A stretch of 64,000 nt of DNA from Callaeas wilsoni. Its lineage: Eukaryota > Chordata > Aves > Passeriformes > Callaeidae. Position numbers and translations under genes: made by a program. The notes below the pieces were generated by a model. That model was not told the origin of the DNA, ran no database searches, and was given only the letters and a program-made list of their open reading frames with translations. Every line of letters begins with the position of its first letter. The first letter of the stretch is position 1. Positions 1 through 13,900 of the stretch are shown piece by piece. The stretch spans positions 29,400-93,399 of the forward strand of contig VWPU01009479.1 of the NCBI GenBank assembly GCA_013398955.1, written 5' to 3'.

Positions 1-3000
1 CCAAGAGTGGGGCTTGGGACTTACCCTGTAAAAGGCCTGGGGTAAAGTTCAGCAGTGGCTGATGAAACTCAGACTGAGGAAACAAAGTGTTTGGCCTTAG
101 TAAGAGGAATAGGGATACTTCTGGCAGGTTTTTGATGGAGTAATGGTTGAAGAAGCCTGATTTGCAACAGAATGGCAATACAGTGAGTTTAAGGTCTAAG
201 GGCTGGTGAAGGAAACTGCAACAAAACCATGGCTTTTCACAGGATAACACCTTTTTTAGTGTTGAAGTTTTCCCAGATTGAATATTCAAGAAACTTCAGC
301 AAGGCTTGCAAAAGACCCACAATGCCACCAGTTGTAGCCATTGGGTTTCATGCTCAATCTTTTCTCCACCAGCACAACAATGATGTGTGAAGGCTGAGTT
401 TGAGCTAGTGACAACTTGGAGGTGTTTAGGGAGTCATGTATAGAGTAGATATCCAGGAAAGGGCTGCCAATATTGGCTCTTCTTGGTCAATAACTCAACC
501 CAAAAAATATCCTTCCATGTCTGCAACCACATGGTCCCAGATCCCACATACAACAGACTCCCCATTCCCTGTGTGATGCATGATGCTCTAGTATGGCAAC
601 TTGGAGCAAATGAGCAGAAACCAGCAGTTTTCTGAGATAGAATAGAGGGATGCAAATAGCATTTGAAAGTGGAAGAGCAGGAACTGAGACCTGTCAAATG
701 AAGACAGAAAGAGAATTGGAATATAAAGACAATTTCCCTCAAAACATCAACTTTGTTCTGAATATATCAATACAACTTATTCAACAAATTGAGGTACCAT
801 TACAGTCAGAATTGGATATGCAATCTTTATGCATTAAAAGGAATGTGAAAGGTTTAAAAGCACCTCAGTATTATAGTCTATGGCCTTTACTGGAGACAGC
901 CAAGACATGCAATGGTATGATGTTTAATTTGGGAAGGGAACACATTTTCTGATTCTTTACAAAAGATTTTTGTAAAAAAATTTTTTTATTTACATTTTGT
1001 TTGGGAGGAATAGCCTAATCACACTAAGCATCTATGCCTTGTGAATTTACTCAAGTGAATGGTATGAAACCAATATAGAACAGGCGATAGCCCATTCTGC
1101 TTGGAACAGGCATTAGCATGAGAGTTCTGGAACAAACTGAAAGAGTGTGGCAAATGTGCCGTGCTGCAGCAATATGCTTTGTCTTTTTACTAGCACGCTC
1201 TGTTTTTAAGCAAGGGCCAATTTACATGCACCCTCTTAGGGTTTGCTTTCTGACTGCAAGACTGAATACAATGAAAGAATAATTCTGGATAAATATATTT
1301 TAAATGCCATCATGTCAAAATAATTAAATAAGTTATCAGATCTGAACTGACCATGTAACAAGTGAGATCAGCAATGGCAACACTGATTTTATTAGTTCTC
1401 CTGCCTGCAACATTATGGGTGCAAAGAACTTTCTGGGGAAGTTGTGGAATCTAGAAACATTCTGTCAGGCAATTTGACAGAAAACAATAGTATTGCATGG
1501 AAATAAAATGCTTTTCTAGGCTTAAAAATAGCCAGTGTTAAACAGGTGATACTGCACAGATCTGTCACTTGGACAATGTAGACATAGAATTTATTACTCA
1601 ACACTTGTATTCTGATGTTTCCATTTCTTAATAATTCAAAGTGCTTGCGAAATGTAAGGAAACTTAAATTCCAAAGATGATTGGATATTGTGTCAAAGAC
1701 GAATCGATCATTTTCCAGTAAATGATATCCAGGAAATATGCCTGCCAGGATCTCAATGTGAGGCAATGAAGTCTCTGTAACTGAAAGTAGAGGCCAGCTT
1801 ATTTTACACAGCTCTTCGGCATGATTCAATTTTCCAATAGCCAGTATCTACTTTGAAATAACCATGACTGTTTCATCTTGCTTTCTGTATTTGCAGTATT
1901 GGAATATTTACCTTCCTTCGTTTCCAGCTCTCAATTGCAGAGGTTTTTAGTGCCTGACACTTGGGAATTTATATGATGAAGGATGTTAGCTGTGAGCTAG
2001 TCGTGGATTAGATCACCCATCTGTGTCTTCTGTGTGCGCAGACTCCCAGAGTCCCTCAGGCAGGAAGGGATCTCAGGAGTTCTCTGCTCAAAGAAGAGTC
2101 AGAGCTGAGTTCAGACCGTGTTCCACAAGCCTGTGTCCTTTTGGGCCTTGAAAGCCTCTAAGGTGATGCCCTCTTCTTGGTAACCTCCTCCAGCATCCCA
2201 GGAGGCCAAACTGAGGTTCCACACCAGATCACCCTGCCAGGTTGTTTTGGCCTGAGGAGCCTGGCTGAGCCGTGCTGTACAGCTGAATGCTCAGGCAGCA
2301 TTAGAACACAAACATTTACAAACTTCCTCTACTTTTGGGTCATGCCTTCCCCATTTCTCATATCATTGTTACTGCTCAATGCCCTGGGGAAGGTCATCTC
2401 AAGGAGGGCTAGTGGAGACCTATGGAGTCTCCCTACTGACTTAAGGAATTATATTTAAGATTCAAAAGTCTCAGGGGAGTGCTAACACACCACAATCATG
2501 ATAGTAGCACAGCACATGTGAACCCTGTGTGTGAGAAGAAAAGATTTCAAGGAGCCAGAAATAAAGACAAGTTCCATTATCCATTTGCTAAAAGTGACTT
2601 GTTCTTGTTTTCCACTCTAAGGACTTGGACAGGCAACAGAGGAAACCTTCCCTTCCCAGAAATTTTAACCAAGCTGAATGAATTTCTGTGAGAGAGCTGA
2701 AGTGGCTGACAGTGATGGGAAAGATAATCAATGCTAGGGTGAATGCTTTGCTTCACTGACTCAGACATTGCTCAGTTAATGTTACATTCAGTATTTGCAA
2801 GATTCCAGCACAACCCTTGTGGCTTTCCCCATTGGTTTTCTTCACTGAATATCCATTCCTGGTAGGGCTGAAGTGGAAACAGGGGAAGAGAGGCATGCAC
2901 CATCAGATGCAAGTAATATGGACCCCCACAACTGAGCTTGTGCTCTTTGATGAAGTACAGCAAAAGATTATAAACTAGGCATGAATAAATTCCAGCTGGA

Positions 3001-4199
3001 AATTAGGAGCTGTCTAACTATTAGAGTAAGGGGATCTTGCAACACCCTATTCATAGGAGCAGCAGGACACAAAACAACATGATTATTTTTAAGATGGAGC
3101 AACCCTGTGCTTGTGAAAGGGAAGTGTAGTAATACAAGGACCTGGCCTTTGTGGTCCAAGAAATCCTAGTGCTCTCTTAATTGGTAGGAAAGGTGAGATT
3201 AAGAATGCTGCATATTCATACAGAGAAAAAAAAAAGTTCCCTTTGTATTGTAGATTATTACAATGGATTAATGTAATGTGAGTGAGTGAGGAAATACTCG
3301 TAGCTTCAAATGTGGAGTATTCCCCCAAAACAAGGAATGCAGCTGCTCCATTTTTTAAAATTTGACTTGTGGTTAGTGAAGCCCTGGGAATATTTTCTTT
3401 GCCTAATTAAGCATCATTTATAACCAAATGTTTGATGAGAAGAGTCATGTTTCTGGGCTCGCTGTTTTTTACAAAAAATCCCAGCAACAAAACCTTTCAA
3501 AAGCAGATGTGTTACACTTACCTGCTACTGGGTAAACAAGTCTTGGATTTTGGGGTTTGGGATTTCATGACCTGTTTGTGCCACAACAGCTACCAATGTC
3601 TAAGACACATCATGAGGTTTGAGTTTGGCTCATACACACATATAAAATCCACAAATGTTAAAAATGTGACTGTCAGAGCACTTACCTTTGTCTCTCATAC
3701 TGCCAGCCCAATTTAAGAAGGGCTGCAACAACCTCCCCGTATTTCTGTGTGAGTGTTCAATGAAATCTCTTTCATGTCTGGCAGACCTTGCTCTGAGGGT
3801 GGTCTGCAGCTGCTGGGCTGAAAATTGGTGATGTGCTACTTATTGTCATGGTGCATTTTTGGAAATTCAATTTATTTCAAATAAATACCAGTTAAAATGG
3901 CCCTTCTACAGAAGGTCTAACTGGTTGCTGTTCACCACTGCTATTATTTGTCTTTTTCTGCTCTTAGTTTTCTGCCAAGCCAATTTTATTTCCCATAGTC
4001 ACAGATTTTGTGGGCAAAGCAAAAACAATAGGTGTCGTATATCTTAAACACAACACTCATAAATAAGCTAGAGAAGCATGGTCAAGACAAACTGAGCATT
4101 CTGGGGCAGGGCAAAGCTTCTAGAAAACCACGTCATCTGTGAAGTCAAAGGGATGCAGTGAGCAGAGTTTCACCGGGATTTAATCTGAGTCTGATGCGA
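1..4199. other. Intergenic sequence, no gene recognised
   Basis: AT-rich DNA with only chance open frames. The longest, 138 codons on the minus strand at 1413-1829, has no ATG start and no recognisable motif. No mobile element could be named. Confidence 0.6.
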
Positions 4200-4990
4200 T
4201 GCAGTATTTCCAGGTCAGACCCAAGGACAGAAGAAGGTATTGTACTAAATGTGCAAATGACACTAAGCTGGGGAGAAGTGCAAGGTTAAACCTCAAAGAA
4301 ATCTTGCCATATTGGAAATACATCATGGAAACAAAATGAAACAAAATATTTTTCAATGGGGACAAGTGTGGGGTGTGCAGATGCTGAGTGGAAACTAGGC
4401 AGCACACCAGTAGGAAAGGGCCTACAAGCTGCACAAGTCAACAAAGTTGTAGAGCTACAAGAAAAGCAAAAACTGGGCTCCATAGAGGATGGCCAATAAG
4501 ATACATGCATGGAAAAGCCCAAGCATTGTGCTACAGCACAACCACAGCTGAAACTGTGTCTAGCTGGGGTCTTGCACATTAAGAACTACTTGGAAAGAGT
4601 ACAGAGAAGAGTAATGACAAAGAGCATGAGCCTGGAAAATAGAGTCTTGGAAGAATGATTGATTTGTGTTTCTCCTGAAGAAGGAATGGCTAATCAGGGA
4701 CATCACAGGTTTCCAAACCAAGAAAAACTGCTGATAAGGTGAAGAGAACAATCATTTTTCATATCCATAGGGTACAAAAAAGTCTATGGATTGAACATCA
4801 GCTAGGACACTCCTAGGAGCATGGGAAGCAGAGTGAGGTAAATGATCAGAGGAAGAATGTTTTGGAGACTGCTAGGAGCAGTCTGGTTAAATGCTGATCA
4901 GGAATGATGCAGCTAGAGCTGATCCAGTCATGGGACAGCAGAGATGAATTAGACAGCCTGCTGAGGTGGAAATCACTGACCTGGTAAAAC
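4200..4990 (+). mobile_element. Old CR1 LINE fragment (RT to 3' part)
   Basis: This is a highly diverged CR1 relic. Near 4247-4280 the frame resembles the RT palm region (CANDTKLG-like). Around 4590-4680 there is sequence matching the CR1 segment that encodes ERVQRR followed by the FS-LKK-like motif. Around 4850-4960 it resembles the CR1 3' tail of coding sequence. The frame is broken throughout and the edges are approximate. Confidence 0.65.
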
Positions 4991-7900
4991 AACACTTGGA
5001 AATATGGGTGATGGCTCAAAGCTATTTTAAAAATGAGCTCATGCCACTTCAAAGAAGCTACAGCTTCACAGCTCTTTTTAATGGCTGCCTGGAAATTCTG
5101 GGCAGTTATACTCTGGGGAGATGGGGCTGTATGATGCCACTTGAGAGAAATTGACAGAAAGCATGGTTTTAAGCCTGGCAATAAAAAGTTTTATTGTCTG
5201 GTTTAGTCACTCTCTTGTCACCATTGCAACATCACCAGGACAGCACTAATCCCACAAGTCTTAGCTTGCAGTATTTTACCTCAAGATAGAGAAAAACAGT
5301 AAAAAAGAGATATGAGTTTAGTTTGGATTGGTTTACACTGCAGAGTACATGCAAATTAAGGTATTCCAAAAGGGCACTGAACTGCACCGAAATATGCTTC
5401 TTAAATAACTTCAGAGGCTGCCATCAAGCACTACCACCACTTTGGGTATGTTCAGTATGCTTGAGTTCCTTTCTGGTACCATTCAGGTCTCTCATAAAAA
5501 TTACAAAACTTTGGGGGTTAGAGGGAAAAAAAGGTGCAGAATCAGGATTCTGTAGTCCACTGACTCAGGTAATCAACTTTAGAGCTGCTCACAGCAACTC
5601 TTCCAGAAGCGGTGAGCTACCATTCCCAAAGGTTTTGTTAGACACGGCTCTCTCATGTTATGAAAGGACCAAGAGAGAGGCATTTTCATAAGCCCCAGAA
5701 ACTCATCTTTTGGGCCATGTTTATGTGACAGACGATATGTGAAATGTAGGGAAACAGTGTCTTAAAAGAGCAAAAGTGCACAATGATGTAACAGCCCAAG
5801 TGCCTATGGTGAAATAGCTTTTGATAATGACTTGGGACAAAAAAGAGTGTCAAAAAACTGTGGGGAGTTGATGTGAAGAATAACATGTCAATAACTTTTG
5901 GTTAAAAATACTCTGATGCTACATATACCTGCTATTCTTTTATTCTATTTTGATAGTTTTGCATAAGATGTTTTTCTGATGACTGGAATTGTGCCTTTGT
6001 TGAAAATTTATTATGAATATTTACTCATCAAGGTTTTACAAGGAGTATCTTTGAAGTTTAACCTCCATAATGACTATAAAAAGTCCTGAAAAGACAGACT
6101 CCAATCTGAGTGTTATCAAAAGTTGCACGAAGATACAGCAACATGGAAGGATTGAGGTTAATCACAGAATTATATAGCCTCGTGGTCTTCCTCATCCATT
6201 ATACCAGAGCAGGCTGCTACAACAGAGATGAAACACATTTCCTGAGTGGTACTAGATACAGCATCAGCAAAATCAGCAAACTACGTCTTGCAGGAGAAGG
6301 TATTGCTGAAGTGGTCAAGATACTAAAGATCTAACAGATTTAAAGAGCTGCATAAGCAGGTTTTTACATAAGATTTCTGGGCTGAGAAGATGTGCAAATC
6401 CCTGGAATGCTTTCATTGCAACCAGATGGTACACAAGACGGGAAATATCAAGTGTGAAACCATTAAGAGAAGGAGGTCAAATATCAGCAATTGAGGTGGT
6501 GACATCTGGATGTTTAGTAAGCCTGTGTGGGAAGAAATTCAGAAGTCTGTTTGAAGCAGTACTTAATTTTCAATTTAAAGAAGTTCATAGATGATGTAAA
6601 AAAACCCAATCACTTCTTGCACTAGCAAAACCAAGCAAGTTTTTTGTTGTCTAAACAACAGTTTCTTTAATGAACAGCACGTCCTATATTTGAGTGTTGG
6701 AATTTTCCATCTCTTTGATGATTAACAGAATGAGGCTGATAAGTCTGTCTTTCAGCTCCATGTTGCACTCTATCTCCTAGACCTTAATATGGTGGCCTCT
6801 TTTTCCCTCAATTCTTTCAGAACAGTGAAATCTGAAAACTATGTTCACTGTAGTGTCAGCACTGAGTTTAGTGTATTTAAAATTGTTATTGGAAAGAGAC
6901 CTTGTTTCACAGGGTTCTGTAAGAAGTTTGAGGTGATGTGAGTAATTCTGCTTGGGCATTTACGCTGGTTTACATTGCTGCTAACAGTAATAATCCCTTG
7001 ATTGCCTTCACTCAGTGCTCGGAACTTGAGAACATTTTCATGTATTACATGACAATTTCTGTTGACTTTATTCTCTAAACATCAAGGCATGATGAAAATT
7101 GTTTCATCAGCTTGAAATCTGACAGTCATTAGTCTGAGTTTCAGACCAACAAAAACTGGAAAAGTGATGATCAGAAGTGCAAAGACTTCCAGGCACATCT
7201 GGCACGCTTCTACTTCATGTAACTTTTTGAACTTGCTGCAGTACAGCTCCTTTGGGGAGCTCCTTATGTATGAAAGGCTTATTTTGTCTCTTTTATTTTA
7301 TTTTGGAATAATAATAAAAAAATTTTGCAAAGAATATTGTCTCATTTACAAATGGGATGCTAAACTAGCAATTGTTCACGTAATCTGCCACTGTAGATTT
7401 GGGAAGCCAAAAAGAGTCTGAGTCAGCCGGGTCTCCGAGGTCCCAAATTGCATTTATTTTCCTAAATTCATGCTGAGCTCAAAAGGTATTTAGCTGCCTA
7501 AATAATTTTTCTTAATTTTGTTGGTAAAATCTCCAGACTTTTTAACAATCATGTTCTCAATAATGGAAGAACTACAAACCCATCTTTTTATATCAGCACA
7601 TAAAACCATCTGCAGATAACATGCTAGTAATTATTTGGGTAGCGGTAACACTATCAGACAATTAATCCTTTGTTGCAATTTCACTTATAATAATCCCCTT
7701 CTCCTACCCAATGCAAATGGAATTTTTCAAATAAATAAATAGACCTCTGAGGAAGAATTTTAATGCCTTCCTTGGATATGCTACATTTCCCAATAGGAAT
7801 CTGAAGGTGAAGCTCTTCCCTGTAATGGATGGAAACAAACAGAGACACAACGAACAGAACGATGGAAAGAGACAAGCTTCTCTAAGTAACTGGGAAGAGA

Positions 7901-10900
7901 AGAATGCAGGGAGGAAATATTTTGTTGTCTTAAAGTTGGTTTGAAGTACTTTTTGAAAACGTTTTATGCTTTAATAATATGGCTGGGGGAGTGGGGAGTT
8001 TTTGCCTAGAATAAAACTGGAAGAATGATTCACCGCATGTCTGCAACTGTTCCTTGATCCCAGTTAAGTTTGACACCACTAACACCTATGAGTCAGCGGA
8101 GGCTCTTTGGGATGTGCTTTGCCTGCCCTGTTTTGAGACTGTTGCAGTAGGATCTTTACCCAAGGCTGGAAACTGGCTCCCAGCATTGCCTGTGTCAGTT
8201 TTTCCTACCCACTATCAAATACCACCAGCCTCCACCAAGAGAAGGGATCTCTGCCATACAGCTGTACTAGTCTATACTTTACTGTCTGTGTCCAGGACCT
8301 CAACACTGTTTATCATCTCTCTGTAACCAAGGTAACAGATGTTCCCATAGGGACTTTGGGGCACAATGTTGAAGATGAACATCTGGAGTGGTCAACATAG
8401 CCTAAAAAAGGACAGCTGTCCTAAACAGCAGTCATGCCATGGGAAGGTTTTGTGTGTCATGCTTGGAGCATCCTTTACTCTCCCTGAATATTCATGTGCT
8501 CTGTGCTTAAGTCTAAAAAACTGTTCTGCTTCTAAAATGATATGATGTAATTTGGGGATCTGACAAAGTAGAAAATAAGGGAGCTCTTCCATGTATGATG
8601 CCATGTTACAATCACATCTTATACGTCTTTGTCTTGTTTGGTTCCAAGATTGCTCAGTCTCTGAGCTGCTTCAGCTTTCTATGTGGACTTGGCCTACAGC
8701 TCCTTAGACAACTGTTACCACATTTAAATTTTTGGCTAATGTACAGGCATCTATCTTCTGGAGCCATTTTCCAAAAAATGTCATGAGCAAATGGTAATGG
8801 GAATACTTGGAAGCACATTTGATTGTTGTGCTGGCTACATTTATGCAGAATTAGAATATTTTACAGTAGTTCTCATGAGTTCTTTCAGTTGTATACCTAC
8901 ACCTAATTGCTTGTTGATTTTGGTTTTTTTATAGGGGTGCGACGGAGTTGTTAATGAACCTCTTACTAAACAGTCTTATCTATACCGCAGAGAATGTACT
9001 GCTGGCTGCTCTGCAAAACAAAATAATAAAATAGTCAAAATAATTTCTGAGAGCCATTTTTCTCCAGATGTAAGTACCAGCCACCATCTACAATAAAATT
9101 TTTTTTTTAATGTATGGCAGATGGTCTTCTTCTTGGAAGACAAATGTTAGAGAATAATATCGCCAAATAATTCAACATATGTAGAAGAAAGATTTACCAA
9201 TAGGCACAGCAAGTCAGCAACAGGTTTGGAACAGAAGACATGGTTTTTATGTAAAAGCAAGTATGGATTCATCTTCCAGATTTCACTTCAAAGTACTTAT
9301 TGTAATGTGAACTGATGGACAGGGTTAACGAATAGTCCAGATAAGAAAGTTTTCAAATAAGTCCTCATGTCTGTAACGCTTGCTCTGTAGGTAGGCATTG
9401 ATTGCAACAAACCGACACTTAAACTAAGACCAGCTTTGGGAATACAGAGCAAGATGTTTAGGAGACATTTGGCAGATGACTAAAGAACTCAGCAAAGCTC
9501 TTCAGAGGAAGGATTATCTGCTAAATTTTTCACTTTGTAAAATCTGATGAGTAGTTTTCCATGTCAGTTAGTCTGAGTAAGCGATCTCTGGCAGCGATAT
9601 CACCTGGAAAAGCAATGATCAAGGGGTTAGTTAACATCCATGTCAATCACATAAAAGCATCGCTGTTGGTGATCATAGGTTTCTAGTGCAGAGGAAAGGT
9701 TTTATTTCTCAGCTGTTTACTTCGGACTGATTTGCTGTGATGCACTTCATCTACACCTGATGCTTTTCCTGAAGTGGAAGACAGCACAGGATTCAGGTCA
9801 CAGTTGGGTACAGAAGGCAACATATTTCCATGGTACATCATGTCCATCTGCCGGGAACCAAACCACTCATCTGCTGAAAGTTCTGTTGAGTTTTGTCATA
9901 TTGGGTTTGTAAAGGCTTTAACAGGGTTGTCATTATTTATCTTGGTCTCTGGCTACTCCTGTGGCATTCGTTTTACGGCCATGGTCAGAACTGCGTTCCT
10001 GTTCACTGATAAAGGATACAGTTTTCTTGTGGGGGCAGGGAAAAAAATCCACTGGCATTTGGTCTTCTGGCTTTCCTGAAGGTACAGAGTAACCGTTGCA
10101 TCTGACTTCAGGCTATACAGAAATGCTTTAGCTGCTGTTTGTTTGATTTATTATTGACTGAACAAAAACAGTGTCTCTAGAGCAGATTATTTATTTTTTA
10201 AAAATTAGCACAAAACCCTCATGTTTTTTAAATGCTTACGTAACGGATTTTTATTTTTCTTTTTTGTTTTTAATTGACTTCAAAATTTAGTCTCAAAGGC
10301 TGACATTGAGCACATCCTGCCCTGCCTGAGTTTACACTGCCCTTGAACTTCCATCGTGTCTTAAAAAATGAGGGAAAAGTACATCAGTTCCTACAGTCAT
10401 GCTGTCTTTCATTCAACAACTCAAACAAAAAATTCATGACAAATGCATCGTTATTTAAAAAATAGGTATAAGAATGAATTCCATTTTGTCTGCTCACCAT
10501 TTGTAGATTTAACATTTTAACTTAAATTCTCTTTACAATCTCCTGGAATTCTAACTATAAAAGGTTAAATCTTTACCAAAGCTTGGTCTTACAAGAAAAA
10601 TTGAGGTCAAATTAAAAAAAAAAAGGTTCCTGTACTGCAGTCTGGGATTCTTGTACTTCTTCAAGCCCAGCCTCCGACCTTTCTATTCTTCTAGAGCTTT
10701 GAGAGAAAAAGATTGGAGAACACCAAGCTATTACTTTGGGAAAAGTTCTTTTAACCTTTAAGGTAACTTTGCCAGTGTTGTAATTGATGTTCTCTGAGGT
10801 TGTACTATGTGATAATTTGCAGGAAGTTTTGGATGTCTCAATGTAAAAATATTGGTTTTGTTAAAGCAAAAGACCTCATATGATTGCTACATTTGCAGAA

Positions 10901-13900
10901 CAAAAATATTCAATAAACTGGTTTGTTTTCAAAGAGTATGTAAAAATAAAGTTTAAATATTATCAAAAGGTTATTCGGGAGGAATTTAAAAATACTCCTG
11001 CCAAAAAAAATACATTTAGAAGCTGATGGCAAGGTCAATATTTAAAGTTCTTATTCTTTAACTTTCTTAGCAGAGTCTTTTCAGTACAAACAAAGATACC
11101 CTATAATTAGCCATCCCCTCGGACTGTCCTCTTGGATTTTCTCTCTCGTAATTCTGAGGAACTATCATAAGTCTTCATGAAGGAAGGCAATATTTTAATA
11201 TGCCAAAGCATGATGGAGGTGAAACATTTATTCCATTAGAGGGTCCTATATTTAAAAAATAAATGGCCTTTTAAATGACGCACAAGAATTTCCCTCCAGA
11301 CTGGTCTTGTGAAATGTAGTGGCTTTGTCTCTGTCGTGGTTTGGGTTGGAGGCCTTTTGGTAAATAATAAGTTTTTTTAGTTCTTGTCCAGTTATTCCTT
11401 CAGATGCAGTCTAATCTAGGGTTCCTTCTGGGGCAATAATAATATTACAGTAAGTGCTCTGTCTTTAGTGCAGAAGGAAATGGATTTTAGGAAAAGACAT
11501 TCACCTACACCTAACTTTCGCTGTCAGCTGACCTGCAACTATTTTTCCATCCATAGAGGGCCTTTAAAAGGACTTCTAATTCAGTATTTTATCAGTCCAT
11601 AAATCTCCTTATAATCCTGTTGACAGGTGCAGTCCTCGAAGGCATCCCCAGCAGCCTGGGGATATGCATGTCACTGCCAGCCCTTTGTAGCCAGGTTACA
11701 GACCAGCAGAGGAGAGGAAAAAGCAACCCTTCACAGGGTCATTAGAAACTGCATGTTGTCAGGGATGCTCAGCACTTCCCTTTTATTTTAAAATGGTGTA
11801 TTAGTGGTGGTGCTGACAGTGGAGACACTTCCTGCAAGGACCTGTATCATTCTTCCCATCTGGTACAGGCTTTCTGAATCTGGATGATAAATACCCAAAA
11901 GCTTCATTGCAATTCTTTTGTTGCTGTGTGCAACCATAGCACAAAGCTGCACAAATATTGTTTTTGCACTGAAGAGCTTAAGCATGCATTAGAAAATGTG
12001 CCTGTTCTGTACACAGGGACAAAAATTCACAGGCATGAGACTAAAGGTGCTCTTGGTTTCTTGCCTGCCTGAGGATGGCAGATCTACTCTGGCTAGAAAA
12101 GTCAGGGCTAGAGTTTATTGCCTTGTATTGTACAGTATGGCAACTTGCACCTGGAAACTTCTTAGGTGGTTGGAGGAAGTGAAAATTAAATTTGAAGAGA
12201 ATTCTTGATTTTCCTAATTATATACCTAGGTGCTTTACTTAGTTCAGAGGTGGGTGAACGCTTTACTTCAGCTATAGCAAAACATTTCCACATTAAATTA
12301 TTGGTTATGAATTCAGAACATGAATTTACATCAGCCACTGAGGTTATGTTTGGAGAAGCCGTTTAGGTTTAAAACCAAAATTTGCCTGACTTTTCCAAGT
12401 CTCTATTCTCTATACCCCAGGATTTATACCAGTTTTGGTTTTTTTTTTCCTTTTAAAGTTATCCATCCATTTTGAATATTTTAATAAAAGACTAATTGCA
12501 GCTTTTACAGCTTTGATTTAGCCAATGCTCTAAGGTGATTGAGGAAAATCTGTAGAGACTCCGAGAAGTGGAGCAGTTCACACCTCTGTATCAACCTTGG
12601 TGTTATGTTTCCGTGTCTGCCACTATAGAAGTAAAAGGCTTTCCCCAGTCTAAACCATAAAATTTTCTGCCTCGCTGCATACAAAGGTGGAGTACTTGCT
12701 GCAGAAAGTTGAAATTTCAGTTCTAGAGGATGTTGCTTAGTCTAAGCGACAATGAAAACAAGTCAAGTGAATTTAAAGGATTTCCCTCTGTCTTCTGTAG
12801 GTGATCAACTCTGCTGACTGCATTTGTGTTTTGTGATATTTTGAAAATGTCATTTGAATTTAGAAGACCTGACTTTTTACCAATGTTTCTAAAAATGTAG
12901 CTGCTGCTGTTCAAGTTCTTTCCAGGATAGTATTATTCATAAAGATCCTCCAATAAGAGACCATAAATTACTCCTCATTTTCCAAGTCTGTCTACTGGTT
13001 TAGCAGTCTGTGTCTGGGGACTTCATCTATTGCAGATGCCTCTTCATTCTTTTATGTGACAAAATAAGGTTCCCTTATGTAATAAATCAACATTTCATTC
13101 CCAAATTCACTTGAAAATTAGACAACTTTGTTTCAAAGGAAAAATGGCAAATATTGTAAAATGCTGATGAAAATATAAAAAAGTCTTCAAACCTTCAGGT
13201 TTTTTGGTAATTAATTTTCCATGTCCTCCATTCTTTCTACTACCTCTTTAAACACACTTGAGAGATACTTAGAAGGGGACTAAGGTGCAGGAGTCAATAG
13301 CCCAGACTTCATAAACATCTGCAGGTCAGACAGCAAGGGTGGCAGACACCCGCATTTTGACACCCAAATACCCTAGGAGTCAGGTAGAGGAAGGTGCTTC
13401 CCAGGATTTTGAGCCCTAGGAGCTTTTGGTACATATCAGAACCAGCAGTCTCCTTGACTGTCTGAGATCGAGAGCTACCTGGGTGGGCAATTGGTACCAC
13501 TGACTCACCAAAGTGGTGATACCCTGTCTGAGCTGGCACATGCAGCAGGCAAAGAAGGATGGTTGCTGTCCTTCACTCCTCAAAGTCTGGTTATAGATTA
13601 GATTCAGCCAGGATCTCTGAGGTGCTCAGGAAAAGGTCAGAAAGCAAGAGATGAGATTTGCAGAAAGGCAGATGCTAGCTGCATGTACGGGGGAAAAAAT
13701 CCACTGGGTGAGTGGTGCAGCCCTGAGAGAGAGAAAGCTTCATCCTTGGAGATGCATTCTTTGGAGAAGCTCAAGACACAGCTAGACATGGCCCTAAGCA
13801 ACTTGAATTCCTTTTGGAGTCAGCCCTGAACTAAGCAAAGCTTGACTTGAGGGCCACCAGCAGTCAGTTCCAGCCTCAGCTATCCCTTGGGAAAATGACT

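Noticed and set aside
1413..1829. 138-codon minus-strand frame
   Set aside because: It starts at a TTG, has no recognisable domain and no splice or promoter context; treated as chance in intergenic DNA.
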